DNA from: Verrucomicrobiota bacterium
GTDB lineage: Bacteria > Verrucomicrobiota > Verrucomicrobiia > Limisphaerales > JADLHS01
Length of the DNA stretch: 15,254 bases
Direction of reading: 5' to 3'
Assembly (NCBI GenBank): GCA_025360895.1
Contig: JANYBF010000190.1
Coordinates: 1-15,254 of the forward strand
The position numbers and the translations under genes were made by a program. The notes below the pieces were generated by a model. The model was not told where the DNA came from and made no database searches. It saw nothing but the letters and a program-made list of their open reading frames with translations. Each line of letters starts with the position of its first letter. Within the stretch, counting starts at the first letter, position 1. Shown here piece after piece: positions 5,799 to 11,905 of this stretch.

Positions 5799-8168
5799 TC
5801 ACAAAATCTTCTCCACCGTCACGCACGCGTTGTAATCCGGCACGCCGCCCGCCACATCCACTACGCCGCGCCGGATGATGACATTACCCTCCGGCCAGTG
5901 AATTTGCAGATTACTCGGCGCAATTGGCGCCAAAAACACTCGCCCCTCGTAACGACCAATGTCATTCACCAAGGCGATGCGGTCATGGTTTATCAAATGC
6001 AAATGAGCCGCATCTTCGGTGTTCATCAACACCGCATCCCGTCCCGCGCCATTGAGGGGGTCAATCTCCGCGTAAATGAGCGAGTTAAACTGTTTGCCGC
6101 GCCGCGTGGAGACGAGAAAGTAGCCACCGACGTGAGGAGGTGGATTCTCAGACGGCGCTCCAACCTCGTCGGCCCGCCTCCTTACGTCGGCGGCTACGGT
6201 CGGTAATTCCACCGCGCGGAAATGCGCCTTGCCATCTGCGGTCGGAAATTGCCAGTCCGCGCACAAGTGCGGCCCGCCATATTGAACGGCGTCCCCCGTT
6301 TTTCTCAAATACTGGATGCCATCGTAAAACGGCACGACGCGCACAATTTCCTCGCGCAGCTTCCAACCCGTCTCGCAGCCCAGCAGGTGCGCGCGTTCGG
6401 GCGCAACCGTCGCCGCCAGTTCACGCAGAATTTTCCACTCCGCCCGCGCTTCGCCGACTTGGCGGGGAATCTCCGGACTAAATGCAATGCGCCGCTCCGT
6501 CGTCGTCTCGATGCCACCGTCGTCCTGCTCGTAGCGCGTCTTGGCCGGCAACAGAATCACTTCCTCCTTGGCCGCGATGAACATCTGGTCCGTGAGGATG
6601 ATGTCCTGATGCACGCGCATCGGCACATTGGCCATTGCGGCGCGAACGTATTCCGGCTCCGGCAGGTTGCGCAGAAAATTTCCCCCGAGACAGTAGAACA
6701 GATCCAGTTCTCCGCGCGCGCAAGCTTCGACCATTTCCGTGGTCGTCAGGCCCGGCCAGTCCGGTACCGGAAATTCGTAGAGCTTGGACAGCGCCGCCGC
6801 ATTTTCCGCAGTGATGGGTTTGCCGCCGGGAAAAGCGGTCGCATAAGCGCCCATTTCCGCGCCGCCTTGCACGGAGGAGTGACCGCGAATCGGCATCAGC
6901 CCACATTTGTCGCAACCCACCCAGCCGCGCAACAGACCGAGGTTGAGAATCATCGAGACGCCGTCAGCCCCAAACGCGTGTTGTGTGATACCCATGCTCC
7001 AGACAAGCACGGCGGTCTTGGCGTTGTGGATCAACTCCGCGAATTCCTGCATCGCCTCGCAATTCAAACCGGACTGAGCTTCCAGAGTTTCCAGCTTCCA
7101 ATTTGCAATGGCGGTTTTGAGCTCCGCAAAGCCGCCGGTATGGTTGCGGATGAAACCCTCATCCACCCAGTTGTTCTCGATCAAAATTTTCAGCACGCCA
7201 CCAAGAAACGCGATGTCGCCGCCGGTGGAAACGGGAAACCAATAGTCCATGAGGTCCGTACCGAACACCGCGCTGGACGCGCTGGACGGCACCCAGTAAC
7301 GCTCCATGCCCGGCTCGCGATACGGATTCACCATCACGATTTTTGTGCCGAGTTTTTTGGCTTCGTGCAGATATTTCGTCGTGACGGGCTGGTCATTGGC
7401 CGGGTTCGCACCAAAGAAAATTATCAGGTCCGTACCGTACCAGTCCGTGTAACTGCACGTCGTGGCCGCGACGCCGATCGCGTATTTCATGGCGGCGGTG
7501 CTGGGCGAGTGGCAGATGCGCGCGGCATTGTCCACGTTGTTTGTACCGAGGAAACGCGCCACTTTCTGCGCCATATAATAAACCTCGTTCGTCACGCCGC
7601 GCGATGTGACAAACATGGCCCAGCGTTTCGGTGTGGTGGCGCAAATTTTCTTGGCGATGCGCTGATACGCCTCCTCCCACGAAATGCGGCGAAAGCCCTT
7701 CGCGTCCTTTTCCCGCAGCATTGGATATGGTAGCCGGCCCAACTCGCGGAGTTGCGCGTTATCAAATTCCGGAGCGCCGCTCTCCGGGCCGGCGCGTTTC
7801 TTTTTGTGATTTGAATTGCGCCGGGGCGGAGACTGGCACTCCGCCGCCAATCTGACGCGCAACGCCTCAATGTCCGCCAAAAACCGCACATCCAACTCCG
7901 GCATGGTATTGAGCCGAAGCAGATTCAACCGCGTCATGCAAAGATGAACGCCTTCAATGGTCCAATCATGAAATCCGGCCACTCCCAGGGCGCAGCCATC
8001 GCACACGCCACGGCTCAATACCTTCCAGGCATACGGCAGGTTGTCGCGATTTTTCCAGACCACGCCCGCCATGTCGCGGAAATGTTTCGGTTTGACCTGC
8101 CCCAGACCAAACGGCACGGCCGACTTCAGCCTGGCTTTCCAGTCTTTTTGGATTTGATGCGAAGACAT
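5799..8168 (-). CDS. FdhF/YdeP-family molybdopterin oxidoreductase (formate-dehydrogenase-like) with two repeat-encoded insertions
   Basis: A 789-residue bis-MGD oxidoreductase alpha subunit of the FdhF/YdeP type, cytosolic (no Tat signal). An N-terminal C-D-G-C (56-59) with Cys77 matches the cysteine motif of the YdeP group. R-I-C-H-S-P (217-222) places Cys219 (codon TGC, 7512-7514) and His220 where E. coli FDH-H has Sec140-His141. F-G-A-N-P-A-N-D-Q-P (252-261), N-P-Y-R-E-P-G (281-287), W-S-M-G-I-T-Q-H and P-I-R-G-H-S-S-V-Q-G are cofactor-domain motifs; T-R-R-G-K-Q-F-N-S begins the C-terminal cofactor-binding domain. The substrate is not certain; YdeP-type proteins are linked to formate-like chemistry or acid tolerance. 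No electron-transfer subunit is nearby. fdhD follows downstream. Residues 109-134 and 658-683 are encoded by two palindromic elements. No Shine-Dalgarno site precedes ATG 8168. Confidence 0.93.
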   Translation of the reverse strand: MSSHQIQKDWKARLKSAVPFGLGQVKPKHFRDMAGVVWKNRDNLPYAWKVLSRGVCDGCALGVAGFHDWTIEGVHLCMTRLNLLRLNTMPELDVRFLADIEALRVRLAAECQSPPRRNSNHKKKRAGPESGAPEFDNAQLRELGRLPYPMLREKDAKGFRRISWEEAYQRIAKKICATTPKRWAMFVTSRGVTNEVYYMAQKVARFLGTNNVDNAARICHSPSTAAMKYAIGVAATTCSYTDWYGTDLIIFFGANPANDQPVTTKYLHEAKKLGTKIVMVNPYREPGMERYWVPSSASSAVFGTDLMDYWFPVSTGGDIAFLGGVLKILIENNWVDEGFIRNHTGGFAELKTAIANWKLETLEAQSGLNCEAMQEFAELIHNAKTAVLVWSMGITQHAFGADGVSMILNLGLLRGWVGCDKCGLMPIRGHSSVQGGAEMGAYATAFPGGKPITAENAAALSKLYEFPVPDWPGLTTTEMVEACARGELDLFYCLGGNFLRNLPEPEYVRAAMANVPMRVHQDIILTDQMFIAAKEEVILLPAKTRYEQDDGGIETTTERRIAFSPEIPRQVGEARAEWKILRELAATVAPERAHLLGCETGWKLREEIVRVVPFYDGIQYLRKTGDAVQYGGPHLCADWQFPTADGKAHFRAVELPTVAADVRRRADEVGAPSENPPPHVGGYFLVSTRRGKQFNSLIYAEIDPLNGAGRDAVLMNTEDAAHLHLINHDRIALVNDIGRYEGRVFLAPIAPSNLQIHWPEGNVIIRRGVVDVAGGVPDYNACVTVEKIL
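6120..6197. repeat. 78-bp palindromic element (GTAGCC-CCGACGT arms) inserted in frame in the oxidoreductase gene
   Basis: The arm 6120-6144 and the inverse of 6173-6197 agree at 21 of 25 bases (core GTAGCC-CCGACGT-AGGAGG-GG). The 28-base centre has a partly complementary sequence. The element is exactly 26 codons and begins and ends on codon borders of the minus-strand gene, giving residues 658-683 between V-E-L-P-T and F-L-V-S-T-R-R-G-K. A third arm with 22 of 24 matches lies at 9466-9491. Confidence 0.88.
7768..7845. repeat. 78-bp palindromic element (CGGAGCGCC-CTCCGG arms) inserted in frame in the oxidoreductase gene
   Basis: The arm 7768-7796 and the inverse of 7817-7845 agree at 21 of 29 bases, separated by a 20-base A/T-rich centre. 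The left arm is itself a small hairpin (CCGGAG-7 bases-CTCCGG). The element corresponds to about residues 109-134, a basic Pro/Arg/Lys/Ser-rich stretch just before the L-R-E-L-G-R-L-P-Y-P-M motif, where relatives such as YdeP have no such linker. It is unrelated in sequence to the element at 6120-6197. Confidence 0.72.
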
Positions 8169-8269
8169 TGAATTCAGCGTGGGAATCGGAACCGCCCCAC
8201 CTCCGGTGCGGCGACTATCTCCCGCCCCGGCGTTTCGGCTATAATGTTGTTCCCAGAAACAAACCCAGC

Positions 8270-9148
8270 CTAGCTCGGCTGCCGTCCCTTGAAGGTCAAT
8301 TCCGCAATGCCGGATTTGTCGAGCTCACCCAGACCTTTTTCCACCATGCGATCGTATTGCTTCTTGGTGGCCGTGGCGAGGGGCAGGCTGAGGCCTTGCG
8401 CTTTGCCGAGTTTGAGGGCGATGCCGGAATCCTTGGCGGCGTGCGCGGCGGAAAAGAAACAGGCATGGTCACGTTTCTGCATGTCTTCGCCGTCCGTGCG
8501 GAGCACTCCGGAGTTGGCACCGGTTTGGGAAAAAACCTCCCGTAGCGTGGTGAGATCCAGCCCCAGCGCCTCGCCCAGGCCCAAGCCCTCGGCCAGGCCG
8601 GCGGTGTTGATATTCATGACCATGTTCACCAGCGCTTTGACCTGCGCCGCCGTTCCAGACGTCCCGATGTAACGATTCGACGCGCTCAGCTTTTCGAGAA
8701 TGGGTTTCGCGCGTTCAAACGCTTCGGGTTTGCCGCCGCACATCAAATAGAGTGTGCCTTCGCGTGCCTGGGTGATACTGGAAGCCATGCAGGCTTCGAC
8801 GGTTTGCGCGCCGGCCTTCTCCGCCTTGGCCTCAACCCAGACATGGACTTCCGGCGTGACGGTGGCGCAGTTGATGAACAGTTTGCCTCGCGAACGGCTC
8901 AGCAAGCCGCCGTTGTAAATTGCTTTCATCGCTTTGTCATCGGTTACGACGGTGATGATGACATCCGAAAGCTTGGTCACTTCCTTGAGTTCGGCGCAGG
9001 CCGGACAACCCAGTTCCTGGGCGAGCGCCTGCGCGGCCGGCGCATTGACATCATAAACCGCGGCCACTGCGTAACCGCTTTCTTTCAACCGGCGTGCCAT
9101 GTTGCTGCCCATCCGACCGACGCCAACGAATCCAATTTTTTCAGCCAT
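8270..9148 (-). CDS. NAD(P)-dependent beta-hydroxyacid dehydrogenase-like oxidoreductase
   Basis: A 292-residue member of the 3-hydroxyisobutyrate / tartronate-semialdehyde reductase superfamily. An N-terminal Rossmann fold carries G-F-V-G-V-G-R-M-G-S-N-M-A (6-18), followed by the acidic residue of the Y-D segment (32-33), which hints at NAD. A helical C-terminal domain carries G-T-S-G-T-A-A-Q-V-K-A-L-V-N, with Lys171 and Asn175 in the positions of the catalytic Lys and Asn. The usual substrate motif D-x-P-V-S-G-G is replaced by E-A-C-M-A-S-S-I-T-Q-A (118-128), so the natural substrate is uncertain and may differ from known members. The gene is 101 bases upstream of the molybdopterin oxidoreductase on the same strand and may share its transcript. 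ATG 9148 follows A/T-rich sequence without a Shine-Dalgarno site. Confidence 0.9.
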   Translation of the reverse strand: MAEKIGFVGVGRMGSNMARRLKESGYAVAAVYDVNAPAAQALAQELGCPACAELKEVTKLSDVIITVVTDDKAMKAIYNGGLLSRSRGKLFINCATVTPEVHVWVEAKAEKAGAQTVEACMASSITQAREGTLYLMCGGKPEAFERAKPILEKLSASNRYIGTSGTAAQVKALVNMVMNINTAGLAEGLGLGEALGLDLTTLREVFSQTGANSGVLRTDGEDMQKRDHACFFSAAHAAKDSGIALKLGKAQGLSLPLATATKKQYDRMVEKGLGELDKSGIAELTFKGRQPS

Positions 9149-9223
9149 AATATTATTCAGGTTGTGGTTTCTCAGGTTATCCGCGGGACGCCGCTTACGA
9201 TTGGGCGATCGCAGGTTTGGAAA

Positions 9224-9277
9224 TGCCGCGCCAGCCTAAACGGTTGTGGCGGCGGCTGGCACGACATTTTTAGCGTT
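9224..9277 (+). terminator. terminator-like hairpin with no gene upstream on its strand
   Basis: Arms 9224-9236 and 9254-9266 pair at 11 of 13 positions with a 17-base loop containing further G/C. They are followed by TTTT, AGCG and TTTTTTT on the plus strand. No plus-strand gene precedes it. It may end a short RNA, end antisense transcription from the dehydrogenase gene, or be fortuitous. Confidence 0.45.
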
Positions 9278-9311
9278 TTTTTCGAGCCGAGTTCAGCCAG
9301 AGAAAAACAGT

Positions 9312-9343
9312 TCAACCACGAATAGACACCCATACACACGAAT
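9312..9343 (+). repeat. CACGAAT-type repeat segment
   Basis: CCACGAATAGACACC and ACACACGAATC follow each other here, and an inverted version (CTTCGTGTCCATTGGTGTG) lies at 9441-9459. Short tandem units of the form CACGAATxGACACGAAT are, from memory, common dispersed intergenic elements in environmental bacteria. The arms here are degenerate, so this is a modest-confidence call. Confidence 0.45.
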
Positions 9344-9465
9344 CAAGACTGGGGGATTGGGGGACCAACAGTGAGGCCTACGCAGCCACCAAACCGTGGC
9401 CAAGGATTCCGTTCGTCACCGTTCGTTTCGACGGCGGCAGCTTCGTGTCCATTGGTGTGCGCGGC

Positions 9466-9491
9466 GTCCGCCTCTTGACGTCGGCGGCTAC
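9466..9491 (-). repeat. solitary arm of the GTAGCC-CCGACGT palindromic element
   Basis: Read on the minus strand this segment matches the arms of the element at 6120-6197; 22 of 24 bases agree with the arm at 6173-6197. No partner arm is visible within the next 100 bases on either side, so it seems to be a half element. It shows that the sequence is a dispersed repeat and not a peculiarity of the oxidoreductase gene. Confidence 0.8.
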
Positions 9492-9548
9492 AAATTCAGG
9501 AAACGCGGATGCGCCGGGTTGCGTTCCAAAGGTCCAGGCAAATTGTAG

Positions 9549-9683
9549 ATGCACGGCGCGGTGATTTATCGTTTGATGCGCGCGGAGTATGAACGACAAC
9601 TGTTTCAATCTGACAACCTGCGTCCGACCGAGCGGGGGCGAGCCATCGTCCTCCAGGTGGCTCTATGCCGGCGAGGCGATTGA
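9549..9683 (+). CDS. possible 44-residue small protein
   Basis: An ATG-started frame of 44 residues with a charged, helix-prone composition (Y-R-L-M-R-A-E-Y-E-R-Q-L-F then R-P-T-E-R-G-R-A-I-V-L-Q-V-A-L). It ends 68 bases before the NfeD-like gene. No Shine-Dalgarno site and no recognised family. It may be a gene remnant or chance. Confidence 0.18.
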   Translation: MHGAVIYRLMRAEYERQLFQSDNLRPTERGRAIVLQVALCRRGD

Positions 9684-9751
9684 TCTCGTTTCCTGCTTGC
9701 TAGAGTGAGCCGTTGAGCTTTTACTTTGACCGGAGCAACCGAACAAAACCT

Positions 9752-10318
9752 ATGACCATGCTCATCTACCTTATTTGTCTCGGGGTCGGACTTGTCTTCA
9801 CCCTTATCAGCGCTTTCTTCGGGCACGTCTTTGGCGGCGGCCACGATGGGCATGTGGACGGCAGCGGGGGTCACGCCGAAGCCGGCGTGGACAGCAGCGA
9901 CATGCCGGGCGTCTCCGTTCTGAGTCCGACCATCATCGCCTCTTTCGTAACTGCGTTCGGCGGCTTCGGCATTATTCTTTCCCAACTCCAAGCAACCAAA
10001 GCGCCGATCATCAGCGCGCCGCTCTCCGTGCTGGGAGGATTTACGATTGCCGGCGGGGTTCTGATGCTCTTGCGGTCACTGTTCAGCCATACCCAAAGCT
10101 CCAGCGAATCGAAAGTGGGCAGCCTGGCCGGCATGACGGCCACCATCATCACGCCAATTCCGACAAATGGCGTCGGTGAAATCGCCTACGTGCAGGCAGG
10201 TTCGCGCTACACGGCCCCCGCGCGATTGGAAGACGGCGCCACGTCAGTGGCCAATGGCAAGCTTGTCCGCATCACCCGCGTCGTGGGCTCGCAATTTTAC
10301 GTTACCCCGACGGATTGA
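9752..10318 (+). CDS. NfeD-like membrane protein, flotillin partner
   Basis: A 188-residue membrane protein. Hydrophobic helices at about 3-22, 58-78 and 88-108 precede a C-terminal soluble domain (about 122-186) with the NfeD OB-fold pattern: G-x-x-G-x-x-A-T-I-x-T-P-I, G-x-G-E-I-A-Y, G-S-R-Y-T-A-P-A-R, then N-G-K-L-V-R-I-T-R-V. NfeD proteins are usually encoded next to flotillin/SPFH proteins and are thought to act with them in membrane microdomains; here the flotillin gene starts 35 bases downstream. The loop after the first helix is Gly/His-rich (His25, 31, 34 and 41), which could bind metal, though this is only a suggestion. ATG 9752 is chosen because the first helix follows at once; ATG 9758 is equally possible and an upstream TTG at 9713 is less likely. 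Confidence 0.85.
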   Translation: MTMLIYLICLGVGLVFTLISAFFGHVFGGGHDGHVDGSGGHAEAGVDSSDMPGVSVLSPTIIASFVTAFGGFGIILSQLQATKAPIISAPLSVLGGFTIAGGVLMLLRSLFSHTQSSSESKVGSLAGMTATIITPIPTNGVGEIAYVQAGSRYTAPARLEDGATSVANGKLVRITRVVGSQFYVTPTD

Positions 10319-10353
10319 TTTACTCAGATACAACCCAAAAAAAACCTAACTCT

Positions 10354-11883
10354 ATGAATCCAATTCCCATGCTGGCCCAAGCAGGCTCCATCTTTTCTGG
10401 TGGAATAATCCTGATCGCCATCGTTGTCATCGCACTGGTCGTCTTCATCGGTATGGCCGTCGTTTTGAGCCGTTATACCAAAGTTGGACCGAACGAAGTC
10501 CTCGTGGTTTCCGGGCGTAAACACCGCTTCACCGACCCCGACGGCACGGACCGCACGCGGGGCTTCCGCATCGTCAAGGGCGGCGGCACATTTGTTTATC
10601 CGGTGGTGGAAAAGGTGGACATCCTCTCGCTGGAACTGCTCACGATTGATGTGCAGACGCCCGAGGTTTACACCAGCAAAGGCGTGCCGGTAAAAGTGGA
10701 TGGCGTCGCCCAAATCAAGGTGAAAGGCGACGACATTTCCATCGCCACGGCGGCGGAACAGTTCTTGAGCAAGGACACCGCCGCCATCATGAACATCGCG
10801 ATGCAAACCATGGAAGGCCATTTGCGCGCGATTCTCGGCACGATGACCGTGGAGGAGATTTACCAAAACCGTGATGCTTTTGCCGCCAAGGTGCAGGAAG
10901 TGGCTGCTTGCGACATGGCCAACATGGGCCTGGGCATTGTCAGCTTCACCATTCGCGATATCCGCGACACCCAAGGCTACCTCGACGCGCTCGGCAAACC
11001 GCGCATTGCCCAGGTCAAACGTGACGCGCAGATCGCCCAGGCGGAAGCCGACCGCGATGCGATGATCAAATCCTCGCAAGCCACGCAAGCCGGACAAGAA
11101 GCGAAGTTCGCCGCCGACTCCAAGATTGCCGAGTCGCAACGTGATTATCAGACCAACGTGGCGAGTTACCAGGCCACGGTGAACCAGAAGAAGGCCGAAG
11201 CCGACCTCGCTTACGATTTGCAGAAATACAAGACCGGCCAGTTGGTGAAGGCGGAAGAAGTGCAGGTGCAAATCGTCGAGAAGCAAAAGCAGATCGAGTT
11301 GCAGCAACAGGAAATTCTCCGCAAGCAACGGGAACTCGAAGCGACTGTGCAAAAGCCTGCCGACGCCGAACGCTACAAGGTTGAAACCCAGGCCAACGCG
11401 AGGAAGTTCCAATTGGAAACCGAAGCTGCCGGCGCGGCCACCGCGGCCAAGGCCCAAGGTTTTGCCGCCGCTGATGTCGCCAAGGCCACGGGTATTGCTG
11501 AAGCGGAAGCCAACAAAGCCAAGGGGGTCGCGCAAGCGGTCATCATTGAAGCCCAAGGCAAAGCCAACGCCGAAGCCACGCGGCTCAAGGCCGAAGCCTT
11601 TCAGAAATTCAACGAAGCGGCCGTTCTCGAAATGCTCATCAAAGTCATGCCCGAGATCGCCGCCCGTATCAGCGAACCGCTCTCGAAGATGGAGAAGATG
11701 GTCATCATCAATTCCGGCAACGGCCCTGGCGGCGGCGCGAGCAAGCTGACCGGCGACGTCACGCAGATCATGGCACAACTGCCGCCCGTGCTGGAGAGTT
11801 TGACCGGCGTGAAGTTTGAGAAGCTGTTGCAACAAATCCCTGCGTTGAAGAACGCCATGGGGAAGGAAGAATCAAAAAGCTAA
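10354..11883 (+). CDS. flotillin (FloT/YuaG-type SPFH protein)
   Basis: A 509-residue flotillin, the same size as Bacillus FloT. An N-terminal membrane segment (about 15-38) is followed by the SPFH domain from Y-T-K-V-G-P-N-E-V-L-V-V-S-G-R (41 on), including the D-V-Q-T-P-E-V-Y-T-S-K-G-V-P-V-K-V-D segment. A long coiled coil rich in Ala, Glu and Gln follows (about 235-430), with repeated E-A units (A-E-A-E-A-N-K-A-K-G). The C-terminal part has L-I-K-V-M-P-E-I-A-A-R-I-S-E-P-L-S-K-M-E and an N-S-G-N-G glycine-rich piece. Flotillins oligomerise on the inner face of the membrane and organise membrane domains. The preceding NfeD-like gene is the expected partner, so the two very likely form an operon. 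ATG 10354 is used; a TTG at 10315 would add 13 polar residues before the membrane helix. Confidence 0.95.
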   Translation: MNPIPMLAQAGSIFSGGIILIAIVVIALVVFIGMAVVLSRYTKVGPNEVLVVSGRKHRFTDPDGTDRTRGFRIVKGGGTFVYPVVEKVDILSLELLTIDVQTPEVYTSKGVPVKVDGVAQIKVKGDDISIATAAEQFLSKDTAAIMNIAMQTMEGHLRAILGTMTVEEIYQNRDAFAAKVQEVAACDMANMGLGIVSFTIRDIRDTQGYLDALGKPRIAQVKRDAQIAQAEADRDAMIKSSQATQAGQEAKFAADSKIAESQRDYQTNVASYQATVNQKKAEADLAYDLQKYKTGQLVKAEEVQVQIVEKQKQIELQQQEILRKQRELEATVQKPADAERYKVETQANARKFQLETEAAGAATAAKAQGFAAADVAKATGIAEAEANKAKGVAQAVIIEAQGKANAEATRLKAEAFQKFNEAAVLEMLIKVMPEIAARISEPLSKMEKMVIINSGNGPGGGASKLTGDVTQIMAQLPPVLESLTGVKFEKLLQQIPALKNAMGKEESKS

Positions 11884-11905
11884 ATGAATACGGAACATCG
11901 TTTCG

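Larger units (their letters stand above)
9149..9751. other. repeat-rich divergent intergenic spacer
   Basis: This 603-base gap separates the minus-strand dehydrogenase from the plus-strand NfeD-like gene. From left to right it holds a hairpin followed by T-runs (9224-9277), a pair of CACGAAT-type repeat segments in opposite orientation (9312-9343 and 9441-9459), a single arm of the GTAGCC palindromic element (9466-9491), and a possible 44-codon ORF (9549-9683). It must contain the promoters of both flanking genes, but I cannot point to convincing -35/-10 pairs. Confidence 0.7.

Noticed and set aside
5587..5826. N-terminal extension of FdhD by 80 residues
   Set aside because: It is encoded by the palindromic repeat and by the end of the upstream gene; the Shine-Dalgarno site and family homology place the start at 5586.
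7512..7514. Possible selenocysteine at the active site of the formate-dehydrogenase-like enzyme
   Set aside because: The codon is TGC (Cys), so no UGA recoding or SECIS element is needed.
6222..7733. A 503-codon open frame on the plus strand opposite the molybdopterin oxidoreductase
   Set aside because: The opposite strand has unmistakable FdhF/YdeP motifs throughout; the plus-strand translation is Arg/His-rich without domains.
8242..8247. Perfect TATAAT on the plus strand between two minus-strand genes
   Set aside because: No fitting -35 box lies 16-18 bases upstream and it would only drive antisense transcription into the dehydrogenase gene.
9378..9608. 76-codon minus-strand frame in the spacer
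   Set aside because: It runs through the repeat arm and CACGAAT-type segments and has no gene-like features.
10324..11835. A 503-codon open frame on the minus strand opposite flotillin
   Set aside because: It mirrors the flotillin coding strand, is extremely rich in Leu/Gly/His/Asp from reverse-complemented Ala/Glu/Lys codons, and shows no family motifs. It is a shadow of the high-GC coiled-coil gene.
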